Positions 53,801-62,688 of a stretch of 64,000 bases of DNA are shown here, piece by piece (position 1 is the stretch's first letter; each line of letters starts with the position of its first letter). The stretch comes from Mycobacterium sp. ACS4054 (GTDB lineage: Bacteria > Actinomycetota > Actinomycetes > Mycobacteriales > Mycobacteriaceae), in assembly GCF_001667275.1 (NCBI RefSeq), contig NZ_LZHV01000058.1:62001-126000 (forward strand), read 5' to 3'. The position numbers and the translations under genes were made by a program. The notes under the pieces were generated by a model. It was not told where the DNA came from. It did not search any database and was given only the letters and a program-made list of their open reading frames with translations.

Positions 53801-54128
53801 GACCGACATCACCCGGGTCTTGTCCGAGCGCTACGGCTACCGCTTCGAATACCACGACATCTCGTCCTTCGCCGCCGAGATGAACCGCCGGTGCACGCCG
53901 CGCGACCCGATCTACCCGCTGGTTGACTTCCTGACCCGCTCGGCGGACAAGATCGCGGCGATGCGGGACAAGCGCTACGGCAACAGCCGGTACCAACGTG
54001 CGCGCGAGTTGGCCACGGTCCGCCTGCGTGAGCCGGCGCTCACCGAGACCGTGGAGAATCTCGTCCAGTTCTTGCGAAGTGAGCGCCTAATCACCGAGGC
54101 TGAGGCCGAGGCGCAACGCAGCGCCTGA
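50889..54128 (+). CDS. fatty acyl-AMP ligase - acyl carrier - thioester reductase
   Basis: A 1,079-residue three-domain enzyme. Residues 1-570 are an ANL adenylation domain of the FAAL type, with [22 protein letters not shown] (about 175), [10 protein letters not shown] and [31 protein letters not shown]. A carrier domain follows, with [12 protein letters not shown] and phosphopantetheine Ser610. From about 708 to the end is a Lys2/CAR-type thioester reductase: [18 protein letters not shown] for NADPH, and [14 protein letters not shown] with the catalytic Tyr/Lys. It should adenylate a fatty acid, load it on its own carrier, and release it reductively as an aldehyde or alcohol. The ATG at 50889 follows GGAAGGGGG. 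It heads a four-gene run. Confidence 0.87.
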   Translation: [1079 protein letters not shown]

Positions 54129-54141
54129 CTCAAGGGGGTAG

Positions 54142-55053
54142 ATGATGTTCACCGTCGACGACCAGGCGACCGGTCCGCATGACGCCGCGCTCGACCACGA
54201 GCGCATCGTCCTGCAGGCCCGTGACGTCGACTTCGACTGGGCGCAACTGCCGTTCTACTACGTGCCCAACGAGCCCTTCACCACCCACTTCTGCAACGTG
54301 CTGCACCTGCTGCTGCCCGCCGGCGAGGAGTTCATCGTCGACGCGTTCAAGAACGCGTTGCCGCTGATCAAGGACGATCAGCTGCGGCTGGACGTGCAGG
54401 GCTTCATCAGCCAGGAGGCCATGCACTCCCAGGCCCATTCCGGGGTGCTGGACCACTTCGCGGCCAAGGGCGTCGACGTCACGCCCTTCACCGACCAGAT
54501 GGCCTGGCTGTTCTCCCAGCTCATCGGGGACCGGCCGGGGTGGGGTTGGCGGCGACGGCAGAGCTGGCTGCTCGAGCGGGTGTCGATGGTGGCGGCCCTC
54601 GAGCACTACACCGCGATCCTGGGCGAGTGGATCCTCGACACCCCGCAGCACGACGCGTTCGGCACCGACCCGATGATGCTGGACCTGCTGCGCTGGCACG
54701 GCGCCGAAGAGGTCGAGCACAAGGCCGTCGCGTTCGACACCATGAAGCACCTGCGCGCCGGGTACTGGCGGCAGGTGCGCACCCAGCTGCTGATCACGCC
54801 GGCGCTGCTGTGGCTGTTCGTCCGCGGCGTGCGGTTCATGTACTCGGTCGACCCGTATCTGCCGCCGGGCACCAAACCGCGCTGGCGCGACTATTTCAGC
54901 GCGGCGCGGCGGGGCCTGGTTCCCGGTCCCTTCCAGTTCCTGCGGGTCATCGGCGCCTATTACACGCCGAGTTTCCACCCGTCCAAACTGGGCGGGGTGG
55001 GCCGCGCGGTCGACTACCTGGCCCGATCACCGGCAGCCCGCGCGGCGCACTGA
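54142..55053 (+). CDS. PF10118-type metal-dependent protein, probable ferritin-like di-iron enzyme
   Basis: A 303-residue protein annotated in databases as a metal-dependent hydrolase (PF10118). Its motif pattern is that of a carboxylate-bridged di-iron helical bundle: SQEAMH (E92, H95), LEHY (E154) and AEEVEHKAV (E190, H193). Such sites usually activate oxygen. It begins 13 bases after the ligase-reductase gene, which suggests that it acts on the lipid product; an electron-transfer reductase is two genes downstream. ATG 54142 and ATG 54145 are both possible after AAGGGGG. The oxygenase role is inference. Confidence 0.8.
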   Translation: MMFTVDDQATGPHDAALDHERIVLQARDVDFDWAQLPFYYVPNEPFTTHFCNVLHLLLPAGEEFIVDAFKNALPLIKDDQLRLDVQGFISQEAMHSQAHSGVLDHFAAKGVDVTPFTDQMAWLFSQLIGDRPGWGWRRRQSWLLERVSMVAALEHYTAILGEWILDTPQHDAFGTDPMMLDLLRWHGAEEVEHKAVAFDTMKHLRAGYWRQVRTQLLITPALLWLFVRGVRFMYSVDPYLPPGTKPRWRDYFSAARRGLVPGPFQFLRVIGAYYTPSFHPSKLGGVGRAVDYLARSPAARAAH

Positions 55054-55072
55054 GCATCCGGAGCCCACACGA

Positions 55073-55978
55073 ATGACCCAGTCCACCAACGTAATCGCCG
55101 CCGACGGCGTGTCCCTGGCCGTCCACGCGCACTCCGCGATCGATCGAGGGCGCCCGACGATTCTGGCGATCCACGGCTACCCGGACAACCACCACGTGTG
55201 GGACGGCGTCGCCGACGCGCTCGACGGCCGCTACAACTTCGTGGCCGTCGACGTGCGGGGCGCCGGCGACTCATCCAGGCCCAGACGCCGCGCGGGATAC
55301 CGCCTGCCGCAACTGGTTTCGGATATTGGCGCGGTGATCGACAGCCTCGGGGTGGACCAGGTCCACCTGATAGCGCACGACTGGGGGTCGATCCAGGCCT
55401 GGGCGGCGGTCACCGATGACGCGGTGATGGGCAGGGTCGCCTCGTTCACCTCGATCTCGGGCCCGCACTTGAACTATGCGGGCAAGTTCCTGCGGTCCGC
55501 CCGCACGCCCCGCGGCGTGTTCGACGTGCTCAAGCAGGCGTTGGCCTCGACGTACATCTGGTTCTTCCTGCTGCCGGGGGTGCCCGAGGTGGCGATCTGG
55601 ACCCGGGCCAGCGTGGCGGTGTTCGCCGGGGTCGAACTCATCGGCCGGCCCCGCCGCACCGGCCGGCGGCGCGCGGCGACCACCCGGTCCATCCGCGATT
55701 ACGTCAACGGGCTCAACCTGTACCGCGCCAACATGCCGCGGCCGTTCCTGGCCCCCGGAAAGCAGTTGCCGCAAACCAAGGTGCCGGTGCAGGTGCTGGT
55801 GGCGCGCATGGACTATTTCGTCTCGCCGCCCCTGCAGCGGTTCACCGGCTCGATACCGCCCCACGGCCGGGTCGTCGAAATCGAGGGTGGCCACTGGGTG
55901 GTGTCCTCGTACCCCGACGTCATCGCCGCGCTCACGGCCGAGTGGGTCGACCAACACACGGTTGGCGTAGGACAGTAG
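55073..55978 (+). CDS. alpha/beta hydrolase, epoxide-hydrolase-like
   Basis: A 301-residue alpha/beta hydrolase with HGYPDNHHVWDGV (oxyanion HGxP) near residue 34 and nucleophile elbow AHDWGS (about 101-106), where Asp replaces Ser as in epoxide hydrolases and haloalkane dehalogenases. The catalytic His is in EGGHWVV near residue 278. The cap lies at about 140-220. It could open an epoxide made by the preceding di-iron protein. It starts 19 bases after that gene and ends two bases before the reductase. Confidence 0.86.
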   Translation: MTQSTNVIAADGVSLAVHAHSAIDRGRPTILAIHGYPDNHHVWDGVADALDGRYNFVAVDVRGAGDSSRPRRRAGYRLPQLVSDIGAVIDSLGVDQVHLIAHDWGSIQAWAAVTDDAVMGRVASFTSISGPHLNYAGKFLRSARTPRGVFDVLKQALASTYIWFFLLPGVPEVAIWTRASVAVFAGVELIGRPRRTGRRRAATTRSIRDYVNGLNLYRANMPRPFLAPGKQLPQTKVPVQVLVARMDYFVSPPLQRFTGSIPPHGRVVEIEGGHWVVSSYPDVIAALTAEWVDQHTVGVGQ

Positions 55979-55980
55979 CC

Positions 55981-57057
55981 GTGGCACAAGCGATTTGGAG
56001 TAGCAGACCCGCCGACCTGTACGGCCGGCCCAGGCGCGATCGCCTCTACACGGCGCTGTGGGGGGTGGGCACCCTCTTCGGCGGTTTGGCGTCGGCCTCG
56101 CGGTGGAGCCCGTCGCGGGTGCTGCCGGTGCGGCGGACCACCACCGCGGTGGTGACCGAGCGTGAAGTCCTCACGCCCGACGTGGTCGCCCTGACGCTCG
56201 CCGACGCGCAGGGCGGGTTGCTGCCGTCCTGGACCCCGGGCGCGCACATCGACGTCCGGCTGGCTTCGGGCCGCCGCCGCCAGTACTCACTGTGCGGTCC
56301 GCCCGGGCGGCGCACCGACTACCGCATCGCGGTGCGCCGGATCGCCGACGGCGGGGGCGGCTCGATCGAGATGCACGACACCTTCGCCGTCGGCGACGCG
56401 ATCGAGTTCGAGGGCCCCCGCAACGCGTTCTATCTCGTCACCGACGAGCGCGAGGTGCTGTTCGTGATCGGCGGCATCGGCGTGACACCGATCCTGCCCA
56501 TGGTTCGGCTCGCTCAGCAGCACGGAATCGATTGGCGCGCCGTATATGCCGGACGCAGCCGGGAGTACATGCCGCTGCTCGACGAGCTGCTGGCGGTGGC
56601 GCCCGAGCGGGTCACCGTGTGGGCCGACGACGAGCGCGGCCGCATCCCCGCCGCTTCGGAACTGCTTGCCGGCGCGGGGCCGGCGACGGCCGTCTACGTG
56701 TGCGGCCCGACCGCCATGCTCGAGTCGGTGCGCGTGCTGCGCGACCAACACGCTGACGCGCCACTGCATTACGAACGGTTCGGCCCGCCGCCCGTCGTCG
56801 ACGGAGTCCCGTTCGAGCTCGAACTCGCCCGTTCGCGGCGGGTGCTCGCCGTCCCGGCGAACCGGTCGGCGCTGGACGTGATGCGCGACGGCGACCCGAC
56901 GACCGCCTACTCGTGCCAGCAAGGCTTCTGCGGCACCTGCAAGGTGAAAGTGCTTGCCGGGGAGGTGGATCGGCGTGGCCGCGCCGATGAGGGCGAGGGC
57001 GAGATGCTGGTCTGCGTGTCGCGGGCCAAGGGTGATCGCGTGGTGATCGACGCCTAG
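55981..57057 (+). CDS. FMN/NAD(P)H reductase with C-terminal [2Fe-2S] ferredoxin domain
   Basis: A 358-residue electron-transfer protein of the phthalate-dioxygenase-reductase class. After about 60 residues, GAHIDVRLASGRRRQYSLCGPPG binds flavin. GGIGVTPILPMV and VYVCGPTAML form the NAD(P) domain. The C-terminal plant-type ferredoxin has CQQGFCGTC (Cx4Cx2C) and a fourth Cys in MLVCVSRAKGD. Such proteins feed electrons to oxygenases, here most plausibly the di-iron protein two genes upstream. The GTG at 55981 lies two bases after the hydrolase stop. Confidence 0.9.
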   Translation: MAQAIWSSRPADLYGRPRRDRLYTALWGVGTLFGGLASASRWSPSRVLPVRRTTTAVVTEREVLTPDVVALTLADAQGGLLPSWTPGAHIDVRLASGRRRQYSLCGPPGRRTDYRIAVRRIADGGGGSIEMHDTFAVGDAIEFEGPRNAFYLVTDEREVLFVIGGIGVTPILPMVRLAQQHGIDWRAVYAGRSREYMPLLDELLAVAPERVTVWADDERGRIPAASELLAGAGPATAVYVCGPTAMLESVRVLRDQHADAPLHYERFGPPPVVDGVPFELELARSRRVLAVPANRSALDVMRDGDPTTAYSCQQGFCGTCKVKVLAGEVDRRGRADEGEGEMLVCVSRAKGDRVVIDA

Positions 57058-57072
57058 AGGGGCGGGCCGGAA

Positions 57073-58062
57073 CTAACCGTCCTGACCGTCGTGGTGCGCC
57101 GGATAGGCGTGAACGAGCGCGCTGTTGAGTTTTGGCACAGCGTGGGTCAGCTCGTGTTCGGCGTCGTGGGCGATGCGGTGGGCATCCTCGAGGCTGGTGC
57201 GGGGGTCGATGTCGAGTTCGGCGTCGGCGTGCAGCTGGTGCCCTATCCAGCGCATCCGGATGCTTCGCACACTGCGGACACCGGGCCGGGCGGCTAGGCA
57301 CGCTTCGGCGGTGTCCACGAGCTTGGGGTCCACCGCATCCATGAGCCGGCGGAAGATGTCGCGCACCGCGCGGTACAGCACCGCCACAATCGCCACCGTG
57401 ATGATCATGCCGACGACCGGGTCCGCGATGGGGTAGCCGAGAGCAACACCGATCGCCCCGAAAAGCACCGCCAGCGAGGTGAATCCGTCGGTTCGCGCGT
57501 GGAGGCCGTCGGCGACGAGGGCCGCTGAGCCGATGCGGCGGCCGATCCGAATCCGGTAGCTCGCCACGCCCTCGTTACCGAGGAAGCCGATCACGCCGGC
57601 CGCGGCAACCCAGCCGACGTGCTCGACGGCAACGGGGTGCATGAGCCGCAGGACGGCTTCGTAGCCGGCGACGATCGCCGACAGGGCGATCATGGTGATG
57701 ACGAACAAGCCGGCGATGTCTTCGGCGCGCCCGTAGCCGTAGGTGTAGCGGCGGGTTGGCGCGCGTCGGCCCAACGCGAACGCGATCCAGAGCGGGATCG
57801 CGGTCAGCGCGTCCGAGAAATTGTGAATGGTGTCGGCGGCCAGGGCGATGGACCCGGACGCGACGACGATGACCACCTGCAAGGCCGCGGTCGCGGCCAA
57901 GCCGATGAGGCTGATTTTGACCGCCCGAATACCGGTCGCACTGGATTCGAGGGCCGTGTCGACGCTGTCGGCCGCGTCGTGGCTGTGCGGGACCAAGGCG
58001 TGGGTGAGGATGCCGCGAATTCCGTGGCCATGCCCGTGACCATGCTCGCCGTCCGCGCTCAT
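57073..58062 (-). CDS. cation diffusion facilitator (CDF) metal exporter
   Basis: A 329-residue CDF protein exporting divalent metal (Zn, Co, Fe or Mn types cannot be told apart). A His-rich N-terminus (HGHGHGHG, HSHD) precedes six helices. HNFSD in helix 2 and HARTD in helix 5 are the two HxxxD metal-site motifs. The C-terminal domain (about 240-329) has the ferredoxin-like fold with RMRWIGHQLHADAELDIDP. It is convergent with the lipid cluster, with 15 bases between. It opens a cluster of metal/stress genes. Confidence 0.92.
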   Translation of the reverse strand: MSADGEHGHGHGHGIRGILTHALVPHSHDAADSVDTALESSATGIRAVKISLIGLAATAALQVVIVVASGSIALAADTIHNFSDALTAIPLWIAFALGRRAPTRRYTYGYGRAEDIAGLFVITMIALSAIVAGYEAVLRLMHPVAVEHVGWVAAAGVIGFLGNEGVASYRIRIGRRIGSAALVADGLHARTDGFTSLAVLFGAIGVALGYPIADPVVGMIITVAIVAVLYRAVRDIFRRLMDAVDPKLVDTAEACLAARPGVRSVRSIRMRWIGHQLHADAELDIDPRTSLEDAHRIAHDAEHELTHAVPKLNSALVHAYPAHHDGQDG

Positions 58063-58138
58063 CCGGGTGTTGCCCGCTTACCTGCATGCATACGCAGATA
58101 ATAAGCCACCCGGGATGGCTCACGCGACCCCGGTCTGG

Positions 58139-59476
58139 CTAGTCCTCACCTGCGGCGGTAGGCAGCCTGATTGTGATGTTGGCGCCACCGCCAACTCGAT
58201 TCTCGGCGGTGACCGAACCGTGGTTGCGCTGCGTCAGGGTTTCGACGATGGCCAATCCGAGACCGGTGCCGCCGGTGGTCCGCGCGGTGTCGGCGCGCGT
58301 GAAGCGTCGAAAAGCACGGGGGAGGAAGTCGGGCGGGAATCCGGGACCATGGTCACCGACGCGGATCTCGACAATTTCAGCGGTGACGTGGACGCCGATG
58401 GTGATCGGCGGCGCTCCGTGCTGGGCCGCGTTGTCTATGAGATTGGTGACGATCCGGTCCAGGTCATCCGGATATGCGCGAACGTATTGTCCTGCGGGGC
58501 AGTCTATCTCAAGCCGGTCACCCAGGCTGCGGCGGTAGCGTTCACCGATGCCGGCCAGGGCGGTGCTCAGGTCTGTGGTCGGCGGATCGGCTCTCCTGTC
58601 CGTGTCCGCGACCGTGAGCAGATCGCGGGCCAAGCGGGACAGGCGACTTGTCTCTTGCAGGGCGGAGCGCAATGCGGCCACCAGCTCGGGATTGCTGCGT
58701 GGGCGCCGCAGGCCGAGCTCGAGTTCGGTGGTCAGCAAACTCAGCGGCGTCCGGAGCTCGTGGCCCGCGTCGATCACGAACTGTCGTTCTCGCTCCAGCG
58801 CGTCTTGTAGTCGCCGTAGCAGGTCATTGAAAGTCGTTCCGAGATGTTGAATTTCATCGCGGGCCGGAGGCACGGGCAGCCGGGCCCCCGCATCGCCGAC
58901 GCTGATCCCGGCGGCCCGGGTGCGCATCCGTTCGACCGGCCGAAGCGCGGCGGCGGCCAAAAGGTAGGCACCGATGGCGGCGGCCAACAGCAGAAACGGG
59001 AAACTGACCGCCAGCTCATCGCGCAGGTCCGCGACCGCGGCGTCCCGGTCGGCGAGACTCTGGGCCGCCACGACGACGCGTCCGCCGGGTGCCGGGCCCG
59101 CCGCCAGCCGTACCGGCGCCGGGAGACTGCCGAGCCGCTCCTGATCGGTGATCAGTTTCCCGCGGCGGGCGCTGTCCAGTTGGGATGGCGACAGGGCGCT
59201 CTTGCCACCCAAATTCGAGGTTGCCGCCAGCACTTGGCCCCCGGGGGCGACGATCTGCTGTGCGGTGTCGGGATCGCCGCCGGCCAGCAGTGGATCGTCG
59301 TCCGCTGCGATCGGACCCAGGTTGGCGAGCTGAGTGGAAAGGGACTCGGTGATCGCCGCATCGAGCGATTCCTTGGTGTGGGCGACCGTGAGTGTCGCCA
59401 CGGCGAATAACACCAGTCCCGTCACGGCGGTGAAGGCGACGGTGAGCCTGATCCGGATCGGCCAGCGCCGGATCAT
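58139..59476 (-). CDS. sensor histidine kinase (OmpR-partner class)
   Basis: A 445-residue membrane histidine kinase. TM1 is at [25 protein letters not shown]; an extracytoplasmic sensor of about 120 residues follows, then TM2 ([20 protein letters not shown]), HAMP ([14 protein letters not shown]), the dimerisation box [16 protein letters not shown] with the phospho-acceptor His, and the ATPase lobe with N box [11 protein letters not shown] and [11 protein letters not shown] and [10 protein letters not shown]. The ATG at 59476 overlaps the response-regulator stop (ATGA). Ligand unknown; neighbours suggest metal or oxyanion stress. Confidence 0.92.
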   Translation of the reverse strand: MIRRWPIRIRLTVAFTAVTGLVLFAVATLTVAHTKESLDAAITESLSTQLANLGPIAADDDPLLAGGDPDTAQQIVAPGGQVLAATSNLGGKSALSPSQLDSARRGKLITDQERLGSLPAPVRLAAGPAPGGRVVVAAQSLADRDAAVADLRDELAVSFPFLLLAAAIGAYLLAAAALRPVERMRTRAAGISVGDAGARLPVPPARDEIQHLGTTFNDLLRRLQDALERERQFVIDAGHELRTPLSLLTTELELGLRRPRSNPELVAALRSALQETSRLSRLARDLLTVADTDRRADPPTTDLSTALAGIGERYRRSLGDRLEIDCPAGQYVRAYPDDLDRIVTNLIDNAAQHGAPPITIGVHVTAEIVEIRVGDHGPGFPPDFLPRAFRRFTRADTARTTGGTGLGLAIVETLTQRNHGSVTAENRVGGGANITIRLPTAAGED

Positions 59477-60183
59477 CGGCTCGTTTTCTCGGGCACACCA
59501 CCGTCGGCGCGCATCCGATAGCCGATTCCGCGGACAGTTTCGATGGAGCGCACCCCGAACGGGCGGTCGATCTTGTCGCGGAGCGCACGGATGTGAACGT
59601 CGATGACATTCGAACGCGATTCGTAGGCGAAGTCCCAGCAGTGTTCCATCAACAACTCGCGGGTGAGCACCGTGCCGGGCCGACGCATCAGCAGCTCCAA
59701 CAGCCCGAATTCCTTTGTCGTCAAGTCGATTTCGACTACACCGCGCCAGCATCGGCGACTGGCCGGGTCGGCGCGTAGCGCTCCGGCGGTCAGTACCGTG
59801 GGTCGTGGCGTCGGCCCGCGGCGAATCAGCGATCGCAGCCGAGCGAAGAGCTCGTCGAGGTGAAACGGCTTGGTGAGGTAGTCGTCGGCACCGCCGTCGA
59901 GCCCGGTGACTCGGTCGGCGATTGCGCCGCGGGCGGTGAGCATCAACACCGGCACCCAGTTCTGCCGGCGCCGCCATCTCTGGCAGACCTCGAAGCCCGA
60001 CATCTCTGGCAGCATGACGTCGAGGACCACGGCGTCGTAGTCGCAGACGGTCGCGGCCTGGTAGCCGGTGGGGCCGTTGGAGGCGACGTCGACGGCGTAG
60101 CCCTCTTCGATCAGACCGCGGCGGAGTAGGTCTGCCATTTTGGGCTCGTCCTCGACCACCAGCACTCGCACGGCCGCCACCAT
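59473..60183 (-). CDS. OmpR/PhoB-type response regulator
   Basis: A 236-residue regulator. The receiver domain (about 1-120) has [14 protein letters not shown], the phospho-Asp in [21 protein letters not shown] and [13 protein letters not shown]. The C-terminal winged helix has [32 protein letters not shown] and [16 protein letters not shown], with RGIGYRM closing the wing. The ATG at 60183 is preferred to upstream starts. It precedes and overlaps the kinase gene, and is divergent from the lipoprotein gene 158 bp away, a probable target. Confidence 0.93.
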   Translation of the reverse strand: MVAAVRVLVVEDEPKMADLLRRGLIEEGYAVDVASNGPTGYQAATVCDYDAVVLDVMLPEMSGFEVCQRWRRRQNWVPVLMLTARGAIADRVTGLDGGADDYLTKPFHLDELFARLRSLIRRGPTPRPTVLTAGALRADPASRRCWRGVVEIDLTTKEFGLLELLMRRPGTVLTRELLMEHCWDFAYESRSNVIDVHIRALRDKIDRPFGVRSIETVRGIGYRMRADGGVPEKTSR

Positions 60184-60341
60184 CCTCTCTCTATCCGGAG
60201 ATGCCAACAGGCCTTCACCCATCATCGCCTCCAAGCGAGGTAAAGCAGGTGTAATCGGTGTTGATGAAGCTGCGATGAGGACATGCCGCGGCGCCGGGCG
60301 GCTTCATCGTGGCTTCATGAAGAAGCGGTAGACCGACGGCC

Positions 60342-61301
60342 ATGGCCTGCGTCAAGCATGCTTTTGTGGGAATCGCGATCGCCGCCACGGTGCTGGCGGG
60401 TTGTGGTTCGGGCTCCAGGACGGGCGCTGGGAGTAGCAGCGAGCCGGCCGGCAAGACTCATGCGGCGGCGACGACCACCGACGCCGACTGGAAGCCCGTG
60501 GCCGAGGCGCTCGGACGAGGCGGAAAGCTCGGCGACAACAACACCGCCTTTCGAGTCGCACTGGTGCGCAACGACCTTCAGGTCACGACCGACGGTGTGA
60601 CGATCAAGCCGGGACTGTCGCTGGGCGGATATGCGGCGTTCGCGCGCTATGACGACAATCAGACACTCATGATGGGCGATCTGGTGGTTACGGAGGCCGA
60701 GTTACCGAAGGTCACCGACGCGCTTCAGTCGCACGGCATCGCCCAGACGGGGCTGCACAAGCATCTGCTGCAACAGAATCCGCCCATTTGGTGGACCCAC
60801 GTCCACGGCATGGGTGATGCCGTCCAGCTTGCGCAGGGCCTCAAGGCGGCGCTCGACGCGACGTCGATCGGCCCGGCCACGCCGCCGCCGGCGCAGCAGC
60901 CGCCGGTCGACATCGACATTGCCGGCATCCAGCAGGCATTGGGCCGCAAAGGAACTCCCGATAACGGATTGTTCAAGTACAGCATTCCCCGCAAGGACAA
61001 CATCGTCGAAGACGGGCACGTGCTGCCGCCGGCGTCGCTGAATCTCACGACCGTCATCAACTTCCAGCCCGTCGGCGGCGGCCGGGCGGCGATCAACGGA
61101 GACTTCATCTTGATCGCCCCCGAGGTGCAAAAGGTCATTCAGGCGTTGCGCGCCGGCAACATCCAGATCGTCGAGCTGCACAACCACGGACTCACCGAGG
61201 AACCGCGGCTGTTCTATATGCACTACTGGGCCGTCGACGACGCGGTTGCCCTGGCGAGGGCCTTGCGACCGGCGCTCGACGCCACCAACCTGGGCGGCTA
61301 G
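60342..61301 (+). CDS. DUF1259 lipoprotein (LppY/LpqO family)
   Basis: A 319-residue exported lipoprotein. The signal peptide ends in the lipobox TVLAGC (Cys near residue 21). Two tandem DUF1259 repeats follow, each with a WKPVAEALGRGGKL- or IQQALGRKG-type start and a His-containing end (WWTHVHGMGDA; MHYWAVDDAVALARALRPALD). The HNHGLTEEPRLFYMHYW block is well conserved in LppY/LpqO. The family's function is unknown. It lies between the two-component system and chrA. Confidence 0.88.
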   Translation: MACVKHAFVGIAIAATVLAGCGSGSRTGAGSSSEPAGKTHAAATTTDADWKPVAEALGRGGKLGDNNTAFRVALVRNDLQVTTDGVTIKPGLSLGGYAAFARYDDNQTLMMGDLVVTEAELPKVTDALQSHGIAQTGLHKHLLQQNPPIWWTHVHGMGDAVQLAQGLKAALDATSIGPATPPPAQQPPVDIDIAGIQQALGRKGTPDNGLFKYSIPRKDNIVEDGHVLPPASLNLTTVINFQPVGGGRAAINGDFILIAPEVQKVIQALRAGNIQIVELHNHGLTEEPRLFYMHYWAVDDAVALARALRPALDATNLGG

Positions 61302-61316
61302 CCCGCAGGTGGGTCC

Positions 61317-62537
61317 TCAAAACAAGACGAGGCCAAGCGCTCCCGTCGCGGCCACGACGTAAGGCTCGTTGACCTTGAATCGCCACAGCACCGCGAGCGT
61401 CATTACGGCGATGCCGGCGGTGATCCAGTCGGTGACGGCTTGCCGCGTAAGCACCACAACGGCGCCGCAGAGCGCCGCGCCGGCGGCCGCGGTCGCGCCG
61501 GCGACAAAGGCGCGAACCTGGGCGTTTTCGCGGTGCCGCAAGAACCAGCGGCCGGGTACGACGACCCCGAGGTAGATCGGGGTGAAGATCGCGACGCTGG
61601 AGACGATCGCTCCGGGCAGTCCCGCGACCAGGTAGCCGATGAAGCCAGCGCTGATCACGACCGGCCCGGGCGTGATCAGCCCGATGGCCACTGAGTCAAG
61701 AAATTGGTTGTTGGTAAGCCAGTGATGCTGGTCAACGACGCCCGCACGCATGAAGGGCACGATCGCTAACCCGGACCCGAACACAATGGCCCCGGTTTTC
61801 AGGAAGAACAAGGCCAGCGACGCCAGTGTCCCCCCACCGGCGAATGTGCCGATCCCGACCACCAGTGGCATCGATTTCGGCTGGTCCTTGGTGCCGGCCA
61901 CGTCGTCTGGGGGTTTGCGGCGGCGCAGGTGGATCCGTGGCCGGCCGTCGAGCACGATCATCAACAGACCCGCGCCGACGATGACCAGCACCGGTTCGGA
62001 GCCCGTGAGCGCGGTGAGCGTGAATACCGCCGCGCTGATGCTCCACAATCGCCAGTCGTTGCGGTCGGTCAGTTTGATCAATTTGATTGCGGCGATGGTG
62101 ATGATCGCCATGACCGCTGGGGCGATGCCGTAGAACAGCGCCTGAACGACACGCGAGCCCGAGTAGTGGGAGTAGACGGCGCCCACCGCCACCACGATGA
62201 CAAACGAGGGTGCCACGAAGGCCGCTGCGACCGCAGCCGCACCAAGCGCGCCGCGGCGCAAGTAGCCGACCCACATCGCGACCTGTGCCGCAAGGGGCCC
62301 GGGCATGGTCTGTCCGAGGGCCACACCGTCGAGGAAATCCTTGCGGTCCATCCACCTTCGCTGTTCGACCAGGTCGCGCTGCATGTAGCCCACAGTGGCG
62401 ATCGGTCCGCCGAATCCGATCGCGCCCAGCTTCGCGAAATACGCGAGGATCCGGCGGAAAGCCACGTCGCTGGTGGGCTCGGCGTCGGACGATTGGTGTT
62501 CCCCATCGGGCGACGGGTTCGGGCCTGCCTCACTCAT
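61317..62537 (-). CDS. chrA: chromate/anion transporter ChrA
   Basis: A 406-residue CHR-family protein with two homologous halves of about six helices each. The first starts FAKLGAIGFGGPIATVGYMQRDLVEQRRWMDRKDFLDGVALGQTMPGPLAAQVAMWVGYLRRG; the second has FLKTGAIVFGSGLAIVPFMRAGVVDQHHWLTNNQFLDSVAIGLITPGPVVISAGFIGYLVAG. Characterised members export chromate. It is convergent with the DUF1259 lipoprotein, with 15 bases between stops. Whether chromate is the natural substrate cannot be told. Confidence 0.92.
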   Translation of the reverse strand: MSEAGPNPSPDGEHQSSDAEPTSDVAFRRILAYFAKLGAIGFGGPIATVGYMQRDLVEQRRWMDRKDFLDGVALGQTMPGPLAAQVAMWVGYLRRGALGAAAVAAAFVAPSFVIVVAVGAVYSHYSGSRVVQALFYGIAPAVMAIITIAAIKLIKLTDRNDWRLWSISAAVFTLTALTGSEPVLVIVGAGLLMIVLDGRPRIHLRRRKPPDDVAGTKDQPKSMPLVVGIGTFAGGGTLASLALFFLKTGAIVFGSGLAIVPFMRAGVVDQHHWLTNNQFLDSVAIGLITPGPVVISAGFIGYLVAGLPGAIVSSVAIFTPIYLGVVVPGRWFLRHRENAQVRAFVAGATAAAGAALCGAVVVLTRQAVTDWITAGIAVMTLAVLWRFKVNEPYVVAATGALGLVLF

Positions 62538-62688
62538 ATCGAGTATTTAGCCAGGGTTGCGCCTGACAATCGACTCTTGCACCCGCCGTGCGGCGAAGCG
62601 GCAAACCAACGCCGCGTCCGGCGGTCAACGCGGATGTCGCGATCGCCCTCACGGGCAGTGTTGTGGCCCAGAGCATTGCGAGGGCCGC

